Assembly: GCA_016190025.1 (NCBI GenBank)
Contig: JACPRG010000037.1
Coordinates: forward strand, 1 to 25,765
Direction of reading: 5' to 3'
Origin: Candidatus Tectimicrobiota bacterium
GTDB taxonomy: Bacteria > UBA8248 > JACPRG01
Length of the DNA stretch: 25,765 nucleotides
Positions 1-7,139 of the stretch are shown here, one piece after another. Position 1 is the first letter of the stretch, and each line of letters begins with the position of its first letter. The position numbers and the translations under genes are program-made. The notes below the pieces were generated by a model. That model ran no database searches. It saw only the letters and a list, made by a program, of their open reading frames with translations, and had not been told where the DNA came from.

Positions 1-2
1 AA

Positions 3-140
3 TCGGACCGCGTCGGACGAAACCCCAAGACGGGGGAGGAGGCTCCCATCGCGGCCCGCAAGGTCGTCCGTTTCAAGTCCGGCAAACACTTCCGGGAGGC
101 CGTCAACAACACGGTCCCAACCTCGTCGTTCGAGCTCTGA
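3..140 (+). CDS. HU/IHF-family DNA-binding protein (C-terminal part)
   Basis: Only the last 45 codons are in the window; the 5' part is cut off by the window edge. The visible residues contain [12 protein letters not shown] followed by [19 protein letters not shown]. This is the beta-arm tip (RNPKTGE) and C-terminal helix typical of the HU/IHF nucleoid proteins, which dimerise and bend DNA. The chain continues about nine residues beyond the usual end ([11 protein letters not shown]), a short polar tail. HU and IHF-alpha cannot be separated from this fragment, although RNPKTGE followed by PI is common in IHF-like members. It converges on queA with 24 bases between the two stop codons, so it is not part of the ruv-queA operon. 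Confidence 0.88.
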   Translation, partial: SDRVGRNPKTGEEAPIAARKVVRFKSGKHFREAVNNTVPTSSFEL

Positions 141-164
141 CCCCCGGCCCTCTCGGCCCCGGGC

Positions 165-1232
165 TCAGAGGATGAGCATCGCGTCTCCGTAGCTGTAGAA
201 CCGGTAGCCCTTGTGCAGCGCCTCCGCGTACGCCTTGAGAATCCGTTCCCGCCCCGCGAAGGCCGCAACGAGCACGAGCAGCGTTGATCGGGGCAGGTGA
301 AAGTTGGTCACGAGTCCTCCCGCCACCCGAAACCGGTAACCCGGCGTGATGTACAGGGAAACCGCCGCCCATCCGGGCTCGAGGGCGCACCCGCCTTGGG
401 GTCCGGGGGAGGCCCGGCCCTCCAGCGTCCGGACCACGGTCGTCCCCACCGCCACGACGCGCCTGCCGTCTTTCACCGCCCCGAGGATTCGCCGCGCGGC
501 CTCCGCCGACACGTGCGTTCTCTCGGGGTCCATCCGGTGGTCCTCGACGCGCCGGGCGCGGATGGGACGAAAGGTCCCCGGCCCGACGTGGAGCGTGAGG
601 GCGACCCGCTCAATCCCCCGCTCCTCCAGCCGCCGGAGGAGCCCCGGCGTGAAGTGGAGGCCCGCCGTGGGCGCCGCGACGGCGCCCTCCGCCCTCGCGT
701 AGACGGTCTGGTAGCGCTCCCGGTCCTGCGGCGTGTCGGGGCGGCGGATGTAGGGGGGGAGGGGGGTGCGTCCCCACCGGGCGAGCCACCGGCGGAATCC
801 GTCCGGCGGCGAGAACCGGACCCGGACCCGCTCCGAGTCCCCCAGGCTCTCCACCACTCCCCGGACATCTTCGTCCAACCGGATGCCCGCGCCGGGGCGC
901 AGCCGGCCTCTCCCCCTGGCCAGACACTCCCAGAGGCCCTCCCCGAGGTCCTCGAGCAGGAGGATCTCCACCTTTCCCCCGGTCCCCTCTTTCGCGCCGT
1001 GGACCCTTGCGGGAATCACCCGCGTGTCGTTCAGAACGAGGAGGTCCCGCGGGTCGAGCAGGTCCGGGAGGTCCCGGAAAATGTGATGCGACACCCGGCC
1101 GGTCCCGCGGTCCAGGAGGAGGAGCTTGGAGGCGTCCCGCTCGGGGAGGGGTTCCTGGGCGATGCGGTCTGCGGGAAGGTCGTAGTCGAATTCGGAGACG
1201 TCCATCGGGGAGGACTCGGTGGCGCGCTCCAT
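165..1232 (-). CDS. queA: S-adenosylmethionine:tRNA ribosyltransferase-isomerase
   Basis: QueA transfers and isomerises the ribosyl group of S-adenosylmethionine onto preQ1-modified tRNA, giving epoxyqueuosine at the wobble base of GUN anticodons. The 355-residue product has the family's usual length and landmarks: FDYDLPADRIAQ near the N-terminus, the LLVLNDTRVIPAR segment, APTAGLHFT, LHVGPGTF and the C-terminal TNFHLPRSTLL. It is the last gene of the minus-strand ruv operon. Its first ATG shares a base with the stop of the SpoIID-domain gene (TGATG), which argues for translational coupling. By similarity alone the start could be the second Met at 1205 (MDVSEFDYDLP); neither site has a clear Shine-Dalgarno sequence. 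No tgt gene lies beside it in this window. Confidence 0.95.
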   Translation of the reverse strand: MERATESSPMDVSEFDYDLPADRIAQEPLPERDASKLLLLDRGTGRVSHHIFRDLPDLLDPRDLLVLNDTRVIPARVHGAKEGTGGKVEILLLEDLGEGLWECLARGRGRLRPGAGIRLDEDVRGVVESLGDSERVRVRFSPPDGFRRWLARWGRTPLPPYIRRPDTPQDRERYQTVYARAEGAVAAPTAGLHFTPGLLRRLEERGIERVALTLHVGPGTFRPIRARRVEDHRMDPERTHVSAEAARRILGAVKDGRRVVAVGTTVVRTLEGRASPGPQGGCALEPGWAAVSLYITPGYRFRVAGGLVTNFHLPRSTLLVLVAAFAGRERILKAYAEALHKGYRFYSYGDAMLIL

Positions 1233-2500
1233 CAGCGCAGCAGGCGGCTCAGGTCATCGATTTCCTGGGGGACGAGCAACGCCTCATCCGGGAAGGCGGC
1301 CTCCTCCGCCCGCCCGAGGGAGGCGCCGGGATAGAAAAAGGTCAGGATCCGGGTGTAGCGCATCCCGGCCTCGGCCAAAAGACGCGCGCCCTGCTGGGAC
1401 ATCCCGACCCCGTGTCCGTACCCGCGTCCGCGGAAGACCCAGGCGTCCCGGCGCGGCTCCAGCGCGAAGAGGGCGCTTCGGATCCGGGTGTGGCCCAGCG
1501 CCCTCCTCAGCTGGGGCGCCGCCAGGGCGATTTCTCCGGAGCGGTGGACGATGCGCACCCGGGCCGCGCGGCCCGAAGGCGTGCGCCCCTCGACCCGGAC
1601 CTCCTCGATGGGGCCGAGGAGGTGGCCTTCGCGGGCCAGCGCCGCGCGCAGCTCCTCCCGTCCGATCCGGACCTCCCACTCCTGCGTCGGGTCGCTCCTC
1701 TCCTGCGGGACGGGGACTCCCCGGAGGTAGGGGCCATCGATGGCGGGCCAGACGGCGCGAGCCGCCTCCGTGTAGCCGCCGGAGGAGGCGTGGAAGAAGG
1801 CCCGCGCGAGAGCCCCCCGGTAGACGAGGACCTCTCCCTCGGTGCTTTTGACGGCGGCGTCCACGGCCGGGTGCTCGGCCCCGATTCCGCCGTACACCTG
1901 GTCCCCGGTCCCCGCCGTCAGGTGGTAGAGGGCGCGCCCTTGCGAGGCCCGCTCGGCCTGCGCCCGGATCAGCAGGGCGAAGGTCCGGGCGGCCACGGCC
2001 TGGGCCTGAAGGGCGGCCGGCGGCCAGGCCGGGGAGACCTCCCGCCCGATGACCCCCCGCAGGTAATCTTCCAGCCGCACACTGTTGACCGCCCAGAGCC
2101 TGCCCCCTGAGGCCGCCACGTCGATGGCGCCCCGGTAGGGCGTTCCGTTCAGCCGGACCGCCCCTCCGACCGCCCGGAACCTGACCCCTCCCGGAGGCAA
2201 GGCGTCCCCGGAGGAGAGGGTGAGCCCGCCGCGCGGCGCCAGGAGGATCCGGTCTCCGTCCGCCCTGAGCTCGATCGAGCCCCCCCGCTCCACGTTGCGC
2301 ACAAGGCGCTCCTCCGCCAGGGAGTAGACCCGTAGCGCGGCCGGCGCGCCCACCTCCGCGGAGGGCGCGCCTTGAATCAGGAGGACCCGGAGGGGCAGGC
2401 GCGCGTCCGCGTCAAGGCGCGTAAGGAGGACGCCCAGGGCCGAGGCCAGGAAGAGGAAAAAGAAGGCCGGTCTCGGCGGGGATCGCCGGGCGGGACTCAC
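1232..2500 (-). CDS. SpoIID/LytB-domain protein (secreted or membrane-anchored)
   Basis: A 422-residue protein that begins with GTG at 2500, overlapping the stop of the DUF2905 gene by four bases (GTGA). The open frame extends further upstream to 2779, but that part only mirrors the DUF2905 frame. After a short basic stretch comes a hydrophobic segment (FFFLFLASALGVLL, roughly residues 12-25), a signal peptide or anchor. The SpoIID domain is clear: LEDYLRGVIGREVSPAW then AALQAQAVAARTFAL with the conserved Glu, FFHASSGGYTEAA in the middle, and RGYGHGVGMSQQGA near the end. Family members are peptidoglycan lytic transglycosylases that act on denuded glycan in sporulating Firmicutes. In non-sporulating lineages they are probably general wall hydrolases. 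It sits between DUF2905 and queA in a tight operon. Confidence 0.9.
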   Translation of the reverse strand: MSPARRSPPRPAFFFLFLASALGVLLTRLDADARLPLRVLLIQGAPSAEVGAPAALRVYSLAEERLVRNVERGGSIELRADGDRILLAPRGGLTLSSGDALPPGGVRFRAVGGAVRLNGTPYRGAIDVAASGGRLWAVNSVRLEDYLRGVIGREVSPAWPPAALQAQAVAARTFALLIRAQAERASQGRALYHLTAGTGDQVYGGIGAEHPAVDAAVKSTEGEVLVYRGALARAFFHASSGGYTEAARAVWPAIDGPYLRGVPVPQERSDPTQEWEVRIGREELRAALAREGHLLGPIEEVRVEGRTPSGRAARVRIVHRSGEIALAAPQLRRALGHTRIRSALFALEPRRDAWVFRGRGYGHGVGMSQQGARLLAEAGMRYTRILTFFYPGASLGRAEEAAFPDEALLVPQEIDDLSRLLR

Positions 2501-2718
2501 TTGCGGAAGAACAAGGAGAGCAGGAGCGAAAGGAGGATGCTCAGGACGATGCTGGTCCCCAGGGGGAAGTAAAAGTGGAAGTTCTTGCGCTCGATGTGGA
2601 TGTCCCCGGGGAGGTTTCCGAGCCAGGGGATCTTTCCGGCCAGGGTGAGGATCCCCCCGAGGACGAGCAAAATCGCCCCCAGGAGCATCAGGGTTTTCCC
2701 GATCCCGCCGAAAGGCAT
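2497..2718 (-). CDS. DUF2905 small membrane protein
   Basis: A 73-residue protein starting at an ATG preceded by a good Shine-Dalgarno (GAGGAGGTGG about six bases upstream). Two hydrophobic segments flank a short loop. The first covers GKTLMLLGAILLVLGGILTLAG. The loop is IPWLGNLPGDIHIERKNF. The second is STIVLSILLSLLLSLF-like, ending in FFRK. The LPGDI.IER.NF loop is the hallmark of the DUF2905 family, which is commonly found next to ruvB in many phyla. Its function is unknown. The gene is 38 bases downstream of ruvB and its stop overlaps the GTG start of the SpoIID gene, so it belongs to the same transcript. Confidence 0.85.
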   Translation of the reverse strand: MPFGGIGKTLMLLGAILLVLGGILTLAGKIPWLGNLPGDIHIERKNFHFYFPLGTSIVLSILLSLLLSLFFRK

Positions 2719-2756
2719 CCGCCCACCTCCTCGCCCGGTTTCCACTCTTCAATGTG

Positions 2757-3806
2757 TCAGCGGGCGTCTTTGGCGTCAAGCGGAAGGTCGTCCTGGGCGG
2801 GTGGAGCGGGGGCCGGGCGGCCCAGGTGCCGCCGCCCCGAATCGGTGATGCGCCGGCCCTGCGGGGTGCGGACGAGGAACCCGCACTTGAGCAGATAGGG
2901 CTCGACCAGGTCGGTGAGGGTGTCCGGCTCCTCGTTGAGGGTGGCCGCCAGGGCCTCGATCCCCACCGGCCCCCCCTTGTACACCTCCAGCAAGGTCCGC
3001 AGAAATCGGCGGTCCAGCTCGTCCAGTCCGCCCTCGTCGATCCCCTCCAGGCTCAGCGCCTCGGCGATGGTCTCGGCCGTCAGCCTCCCGTCTCTCTTCA
3101 CCTCGGCGTAGTCCCGGACCCGGCGCAGGAGGCGGTTGGCCACGCGGGGCGTCCCGCGCGACCGCCGGGACAGCAGCTCCGTCGCCGGCGGGTCGAAGGG
3201 GACATCCAGGAGCCGGGCCGAGCGCCGGAGGATCTGGGCCAAGTCTTCGGGCGGATAGAAGTCCAGGTGGTGCAGGATCCCGAACCTCTCCCGCAGGGGC
3301 GCCGACAAGAGCCCGGCCCGGGTGGTGGCGCCGATCAGCGTGAAGGGCTTCAGGGGGATGTTGATCTTCTTCGCGAAGGGCCCCTTGTCGATGATGAAGT
3401 CCACCTGGAAGTCTTCCATGGCCGGAAAGAGGAACTCCTCGACCGCCACGGGCAGCCGGTGGATCTCGTCGAGGAAGAGCACGCTGCCGGCCTCCAGGTT
3501 GGTCAGGATCCCCATCAGGTCGGCGGGACGGGTGATGGCGGGCCCCGAGGCGGTCACCAGGTCGGCGCCCATCTCGTGGGCGACGATGTGGGCCAGGGTC
3601 GTTTTGCCGAGGCCGGGGGGGCCGTAGAAGATGATGTGGTCGATCGGCTCGCCCCGCTGCAGGGCGGCGTCAATGGCGATGCGGAGCCTCTCCACCAACG
3701 GGCGGTGGCCTACGAACTCGTCCAGGCGCCGGGGGCGCAGGGCGGCGTGGGCGACCTCTTCCTCCGGCGACAGAGGCTCTCCCATCACGATCCGCTCGCG
3801 CGCCAT
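2757..3806 (-). CDS. ruvB: Holliday junction branch-migration ATPase RuvB
   Basis: RuvB is the hexameric AAA+ motor that, with RuvA, drives branch migration of Holliday junctions. The 349-residue protein has LRPRRLDEFVGH at the N-terminus and Walker A GPPGLGKT at residues 62-69. Walker B is LFLDEIHR (DE at 113-114), followed by sensor 1 GATTRAGLLSAPLRERFG. The C-terminal winged-helix domain includes LEPYLLKCGFLVRTPQGR-like residues. Its start is supported by AAGGGG about eight bases upstream. That Shine-Dalgarno overlaps the edge of the palindromic repeat at 3817-3837, which also forms the end of ruvA. The intergenic gap to ruvA is 18 bases. Confidence 0.97.
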   Translation of the reverse strand: MARERIVMGEPLSPEEEVAHAALRPRRLDEFVGHRPLVERLRIAIDAALQRGEPIDHIIFYGPPGLGKTTLAHIVAHEMGADLVTASGPAITRPADLMGILTNLEAGSVLFLDEIHRLPVAVEEFLFPAMEDFQVDFIIDKGPFAKKINIPLKPFTLIGATTRAGLLSAPLRERFGILHHLDFYPPEDLAQILRRSARLLDVPFDPPATELLSRRSRGTPRVANRLLRRVRDYAEVKRDGRLTAETIAEALSLEGIDEGGLDELDRRFLRTLLEVYKGGPVGIEALAATLNEEPDTLTDLVEPYLLKCGFLVRTPQGRRITDSGRRHLGRPAPAPPAQDDLPLDAKDAR

Positions 3807-3816
3807 TCAAGATCCC

Positions 3817-3837
3817 CTTAAGGTCTACGACCTCTTG
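3817..3837 (-). repeat. Dispersed palindrome copy overlapping the 3' end of ruvA
   Basis: The sequence AGGTC-TAC-GACCT with CTT before and CTTG after matches the 21-bp flank-extended form of the palindrome found at 5097-5162 at 18 of 21 positions. Here the copy contributes the last four ruvA codons and its TAG stop, and touches the ruvB Shine-Dalgarno. Confidence 0.6.
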
Positions 3838-4457
3838 GCGAAGACCTCTTTCACGACGGCGTCCACCGAGTCCAGCGACGGGTTGCGCTCCAACACCCCG
3901 CGCACGATCTCATCGGCCTCCGCCCTCTTATAGCCCAACTGGATGAACACCTCAACCGCCTGGGCGCGGAGCCCCTCTTCCTGCGCGGCGGGCTCCGGCG
4001 CCCCTTCGTCCTTGATGAGGGCGAACTCGTAGACCTTGCCCCGGAGCTCCGCCACGATCTTCTCCGCCGTCCGGCGGCCGACCTCGGGGAGCTTCACCAG
4101 CGCGGCTGTGTCCCCGCGCTCGATGGCCTCGGCGAGCTGGCGGACGGGGAGCGTCAGGGACCGCAGGGCCTTGCGGACCCCCAACCCCGGGACAGAGGTG
4201 TAGCGCTCGAAGAACTCCCGGTCCTTGGGATGGAGAAACCCCACCAGCCGGGGATAGGCGTTGCCCATCCCGCCGCCGCCCTCGATGTAGTACAGGGTGT
4301 GGAGGGTCGTCTCGCGCCCGGGCTCGCTCCTCAGCTGCGCCCGCAGGCGGTCCAGGAGGGAGGCCGGAACCAGGACCTCGTAGGTGATCCCGCCCACGCG
4401 GAGAAGGACCGAGCCCCCCTCCACGGATTCCAGGACCCCGGTGACCTGGGCAATCAT
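3825..4457 (-). CDS. ruvA: Holliday junction branch-migration complex subunit RuvA
   Basis: RuvA binds four-way junctions as a tetramer and loads RuvB. The start is the ATG at 4457, which overlaps the ruvC stop (ATGA). A longer open frame to 4700 only repeats the ruvC region. The 210-residue product begins MIAQVTGVLESVEGG (OB-fold). It has the helix-hairpin-helix segment around LTLPVRQLAEAIERGD and LVKLPEVGRRTAEKIVAELR, an acidic-to-flexible linker, and the small C-terminal domain (AVEVFIQLGYKRAEADEIV) that contacts RuvB. The final residues AKRS and the TAG stop lie inside a copy of the dispersed palindrome, so the extreme C-terminus may have been rewritten by repeat insertion. Confidence 0.96.
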   Translation of the reverse strand: MIAQVTGVLESVEGGSVLLRVGGITYEVLVPASLLDRLRAQLRSEPGRETTLHTLYYIEGGGGMGNAYPRLVGFLHPKDREFFERYTSVPGLGVRKALRSLTLPVRQLAEAIERGDTAALVKLPEVGRRTAEKIVAELRGKVYEFALIKDEGAPEPAAQEEGLRAQAVEVFIQLGYKRAEADEIVRGVLERNPSLDSVDAVVKEVFAKRS

Positions 4458-5032
4458 GGCCGGGACGGCCGGGAGGCGGAGACGAGCGTCCGCTCGCGCT
4501 CGGCCTCCAGGTGGCACAGGGCGACGGCGAGAGCGTCGGCGACGTCGGGCGGCTCCGGAACGGAGGGAAACGCCAGGTAGTGGGCGATGGCCCGCTGGAC
4601 TTGGCCCTTTCCGGCCCGTCCGTTGCCGGTCAAGGCCCGCTTGATCTGGGTCGCCGCGTAGTCCCGGACCGGGATGCCCCTTGAGGCGGCCGTGCAGCAC
4701 ACCACCCCCCGGGCGTGGCCCATGAGGATGGCCGTCCGGGGATGGGCGTAGTGGGAATAGAGGGCCTCCACCGCGAGGACGCCGGGGGAGAACTCCGACA
4801 GAATCTCCTCGACCCCGCGCTGGATCTCCAACAGGCGCCTCTCCAAGGGATGCGACTCCGAGGTCCGCAGCACGCCCGCCTCCACGTATTCGGCCTCCGG
4901 GCGCGGGGCCGACCGCGCGGCCCTCGGGCGGATCAGCCCGTAGCCGGTGACCGAGAGGCCCGGATCGATCCCCAGGATGAGAGGTGAGGGCGCGGGCTTG
5001 ACGAAGCCGGATTCCTTTTCGGCTGAAGGCAT
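4454..5032 (-). CDS. ruvC: Crossover junction endodeoxyribonuclease RuvC
   Basis: RuvC is the dimeric metal-dependent nuclease that resolves Holliday junctions. With the start at ATG 5032 the protein has 192 residues. The four catalytic acidic residues are in place: D23 in GIDPG, E89 in LAVEALY, and D163 and D166 in PPDVADALA. The frame stays open up to 5140, but that extension translates the palindromic repeats (EVCDLLRFVTSPL) and is not credible as protein. Upstream Shine-Dalgarno evidence is weak (GGAGAG about 11 bases away). It is the first gene of the ruvC-ruvA-ruvB-DUF2905-SpoIID-queA operon. The repeat cluster lies about 65 bases upstream of its start, so it may sit in its leader. Confidence 0.95.
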   Translation of the reverse strand: MPSAEKESGFVKPAPSPLILGIDPGLSVTGYGLIRPRAARSAPRPEAEYVEAGVLRTSESHPLERRLLEIQRGVEEILSEFSPGVLAVEALYSHYAHPRTAILMGHARGVVCCTAASRGIPVRDYAATQIKRALTGNGRAGKGQVQRAIAHYLAFPSVPEPPDVADALAVALCHLEAERERTLVSASRPSRP

Positions 5033-5096
5033 CCGCGGGGGTTCTCTCCGTGAGGGTTCCCTCTGCTGCGAGGGTCCTGGAGCGCCCGGCAGGGGA

Positions 5097-5162
5097 GAGG
5101 TCACAAACCTCAAGAGGTCACAGACCTCAAGGCGGGACACCGTTTGCTTGAGGTCTGTGACC
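5097..5162. repeat. Cluster of three GAGGTC-N3-GACCTC palindromes
   Basis: GAGGTCACAAACCTC (5097-5111) and GAGGTCACAGACCTC (5114-5128) lie in tandem with a 17-base period (spacer AA). An inverted copy, CTTGAGGTCTGTGACC, follows at 5147-5162. The second and third copies form a perfect 16-bp inverted repeat (5116-5131 with 5147-5162) around a 15-base loop, so RNA from either strand could fold into a strong hairpin. The same tandem-plus-inverted layout recurs at 15758-15835. Confidence 0.85.
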
Positions 5163-5295
5163 GCTCTCTAATCTAGCATGGGCCCCTTCCCCCGGCAACT
5201 GCGCCAGCCGCGGCTTGATTTGCAGGACGCAAGCCCTATGATCGGGGGGGCGTCCGCCGTCCGCCGGCGCGGCGTCCTGAATCGCCTGGGACTGA

Positions 5296-5326
5296 GTCGC
5301 CCCCGCGCGGGGGGGTGGATTGAAAC
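5296..5326 (+). CRISPR. Solitary type I-C-like CRISPR repeat (no array)
   Basis: The 31-base sequence starts GTCGC and contains the perfect palindrome CCCCCGCGCGGGGG (5300-5313). It ends GTGGATTGAAAC. The 5' GTCGC, the GC-rich central stem and the 3' tag ATTGAAAC are the standard features of the 32-base type I-C (Cas5d-processed) repeats. Only one copy is present: no second repeat occurs at spacer distance on either side, and no cas gene lies in the window. It ends 10 bases before the nadX start codon, in the same orientation as nadX. It is either a relic of an array or a repeat reused as a leader element. Confidence 0.7.
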
Positions 5327-5336
5327 GAGAACCCTC

Positions 5337-6152
5337 ATGGACGGGAAAAAGATTCGCGTCGGGCTCGTGGGATGCGGCGCCATCGGGCGTGTCGTCGCCC
5401 GCGGCGTGGAGCGGGAGGGCTTTCCCGCCCGGCTGGCAGGGCTGACCTCGCGGACGGGCGAGAGCGCCCGGCGGCTCTCGGCAGAGCTGGCCTCCTCGCC
5501 CCCGGTCCTGGACCTGCCGGAGCTTTTGAAGGCGGCCGATCTGATCGTGGAGGCGGTTTCCTCCGAGGCGGCGCGCTTTGTGATCGAGCGGGCGCTGCGC
5601 GCGGACCGGGACGTTTTGGCCATGACGGCCGGGGCGCTGGTCCTGCATCCGGAGCTCATCGGCCTGGCCCGCGCGCGGGGGCGGGCGATCCACGTGCCCT
5701 CCGGGGCGGTCGTCGGGCTGGACGGCGTGAAATCCGCTGCGGCGGGCGAGATCCACCGGGTCGCGATCACGAGCACCAAGTCCATCAAAACGTTCCGCAA
5801 TGACCCAGAGGTGTTGCGGCAGGGGGTCGATCTGGACGGTCTCAAAGAGCCTTACGTCCTCTTCGAGGGGTCCGCCATCGAGGCCATCCGGCGGTTTCCG
5901 GCCAGCGTCAACGTGTCCTCCGCCCTGAGCCTGGCCGGGATCGGCGCCGACCGGACCATCGTCCGCGTCGTGGTCGACCCCAGGGCCGACCGCACCGTCC
6001 ACGAGATCGAGGTGGAGGGGGATTTCGGGCGGTTCGTCACGCGGACCGAGAACGTCCTGTCGCCGGAGAACGCCCGGACGAGCCAGCTGGTCGGCCTCTC
6101 GGCCCTGGCGACCCTGCGGGGGATCGCGGACCCGGTGCGCATCGGGACGTGA
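5337..6152 (+). CDS. nadX: L-aspartate dehydrogenase
   Basis: NadX oxidises L-aspartate to iminoaspartate with NAD(P)+, feeding quinolinate and NAD synthesis in place of the oxidase NadB. From the ATG at 5337 the product has 271 residues, the normal length. The Rossmann motif GLVGCGAIG ends at residue 17. Further family segments are VEAVSSEAAR, SGAVVGLDGVKSAA, and FPASVNVSSALSLAGIG followed by DRTIVRVVVDP. The HEIEVEGDFG stretch has H222 at the position of the family's catalytic His. The open frame extends upstream to 5178, but that part translates the intergenic DNA and the CRISPR-like repeat. The Shine-Dalgarno is poor. The stop overlaps the first possible start of the next gene (GTGA), suggesting a two-gene unit. 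No nadA or nadC is in view. Confidence 0.88.
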   Translation: MDGKKIRVGLVGCGAIGRVVARGVEREGFPARLAGLTSRTGESARRLSAELASSPPVLDLPELLKAADLIVEAVSSEAARFVIERALRADRDVLAMTAGALVLHPELIGLARARGRAIHVPSGAVVGLDGVKSAAAGEIHRVAITSTKSIKTFRNDPEVLRQGVDLDGLKEPYVLFEGSAIEAIRRFPASVNVSSALSLAGIGADRTIVRVVVDPRADRTVHEIEVEGDFGRFVTRTENVLSPENARTSQLVGLSALATLRGIADPVRIGT

Positions 6153-6169
6153 GGGGGAGGGTTGAGAGG

Positions 6170-7009
6170 GTGAGCATCGGGACGAGGGGCGAGTCGGGTG
6201 TCCTGAGCCTGCGCCGCGTGGGGGCGGCCGAGCGGCCGGAGCTGCGGGCCTTTCTGGCGGATCGCTGGCCCGATACGGTGAGGTTCCTCGGCCAGATCGA
6301 CGAAGAGGGGAAACGCTTCGGCCTGTGGTGGACCGACCGGTGGCCCCGGCCCCGGGCCGTCCTCTGCCGGGGGAGGGTCTCCTTCTGTCTATACGCTGCG
6401 GACGAAGAGTCGGCCGAGCGGATTTTCGACGGCATCGACTGGCGGGGGGAGGTCCGGCTTTCCGGTCTGGAGCACCGCTTCCTCCCCCTCGTCCGGCGGC
6501 GCGCGAAGGAGATTTCCGAGAACCCGTGCGGCATGTACCGCGTCGAGCGGGAGGGCTTCCGTCCGGTTCCGGCGCCGGAGGGCGCGGCCCGGCGGGTGGA
6601 GCCGCTCCGGCCGGAGGACGCCCCCCTGATCACCCGCCACTGGCCCTACGGCGACGACGAGAGCTATCCCCTAAGCCGGATTCGGTCGGCCCCGAGCGCC
6701 TGCATCCGCGTCGGCGGGCGGCCGGCCGCCTGGGCGCTCATCCACTACGGCGGGGACATCGGGATGGTCCACACCCTGGAGGAGCACCGGCGGAAGGGCT
6801 TTGCGCGGCAGGTGGTGTCGGCCCTGACGGAGGAGCGGTTCCGGGCGGGCCGGACGCCCTTCTGCTTCATCGTGGACGGCAACCGCGCCTCGCAGCGGCT
6901 GTTCGAGGGTCTGGGCTTTTTCCGCCAGGCGGACCTGAGCTGGGTCTTGTGCGCGCCTCGGGAAGATCAGTCAGAGACCGCGCCGGGCGGCCCCCGGTGC
7001 GACCGGTAA
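6170..7009 (+). CDS. GNAT-family N-acetyltransferase
   Basis: A protein of about 279 residues whose C-terminal third is a GNAT fold. GDIGMVHTLEEHRRKGFARQ is motif A with the R-x-x-G-x-A acetyl-CoA loop, and VDGNRASQRLFEGLGF is the typical motif B. The N-terminal part (RPELRAFLADRWPDTVRF and the SFCLYA region) resembles the extra N-terminal half of FR47/GLYAT-like acyltransferases. The substrate cannot be predicted. I chose the GTG at 6170, which has GGGGGAGG nine bases upstream. The in-frame GTG at 6149 overlaps the nadX stop and is the alternative. The position directly after nadX suggests co-transcription but does not give a function. Confidence 0.75.
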   Translation: MSIGTRGESGVLSLRRVGAAERPELRAFLADRWPDTVRFLGQIDEEGKRFGLWWTDRWPRPRAVLCRGRVSFCLYAADEESAERIFDGIDWRGEVRLSGLEHRFLPLVRRRAKEISENPCGMYRVEREGFRPVPAPEGAARRVEPLRPEDAPLITRHWPYGDDESYPLSRIRSAPSACIRVGGRPAAWALIHYGGDIGMVHTLEEHRRKGFARQVVSALTEERFRAGRTPFCFIVDGNRASQRLFEGLGFFRQADLSWVLCAPREDQSETAPGGPRCDR

Positions 7010-7139
7010 TCTCGGCCGGGCGTTCAACAGGCGCGAAAAGCAGAATACGCCGCGTTCAGAGATCGCCCTTCAGGAATGTAGAGAGACGTGCACCGGAAAT
7101 CCAAATTGCTCACCGGCTAGTCCATTGGGATCCCACCCC

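Larger units (their letters stand above)
5033..5336. other. Divergent intergenic region between ruvC and nadX
   Basis: This 304-base gap separates the divergently transcribed ruvC and nadX genes and must hold both promoters. It contains a cluster of three palindromes (5097-5162) and a solitary CRISPR-type repeat (5296-5326), described separately. I see no convincing sigma-70 promoter; TTGAGG/TAATCT at 5148-5174 is a weak plus-strand possibility with only 15 bases between the boxes. No RNA gene is evident. Confidence 0.5.

Noticed and set aside
2501..2779. N-terminal extension of the SpoIID-domain protein
   Set aside because: It overlaps the DUF2905 gene in another frame and is proline/arginine-rich; GTG 2500 gives a proper signal segment and a stop/start overlap.
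5033..5140. N-terminal extension of RuvC
   Set aside because: It translates the palindromic repeats (EVCDLLRFVTSP) and precedes the standard RuvC start; the family begins close to GIDPG.
5097..5162. Repeats taken as a CRISPR array
   Set aside because: Copies are palindromic, 17 bases apart or inverted, with no unique spacers of about 30 bases.
5178..5336. N-terminal extension of the aspartate dehydrogenase
   Set aside because: It would encode the intergenic DNA and the CRISPR-like repeat; the Rossmann motif follows the ATG at 5337 directly, as in the family.
7010..7139. Possible terminator or small gene between the convergent acetyltransferase and flavoprotein genes
   Set aside because: No stem of useful length followed by a T-run, and no open frame with support.
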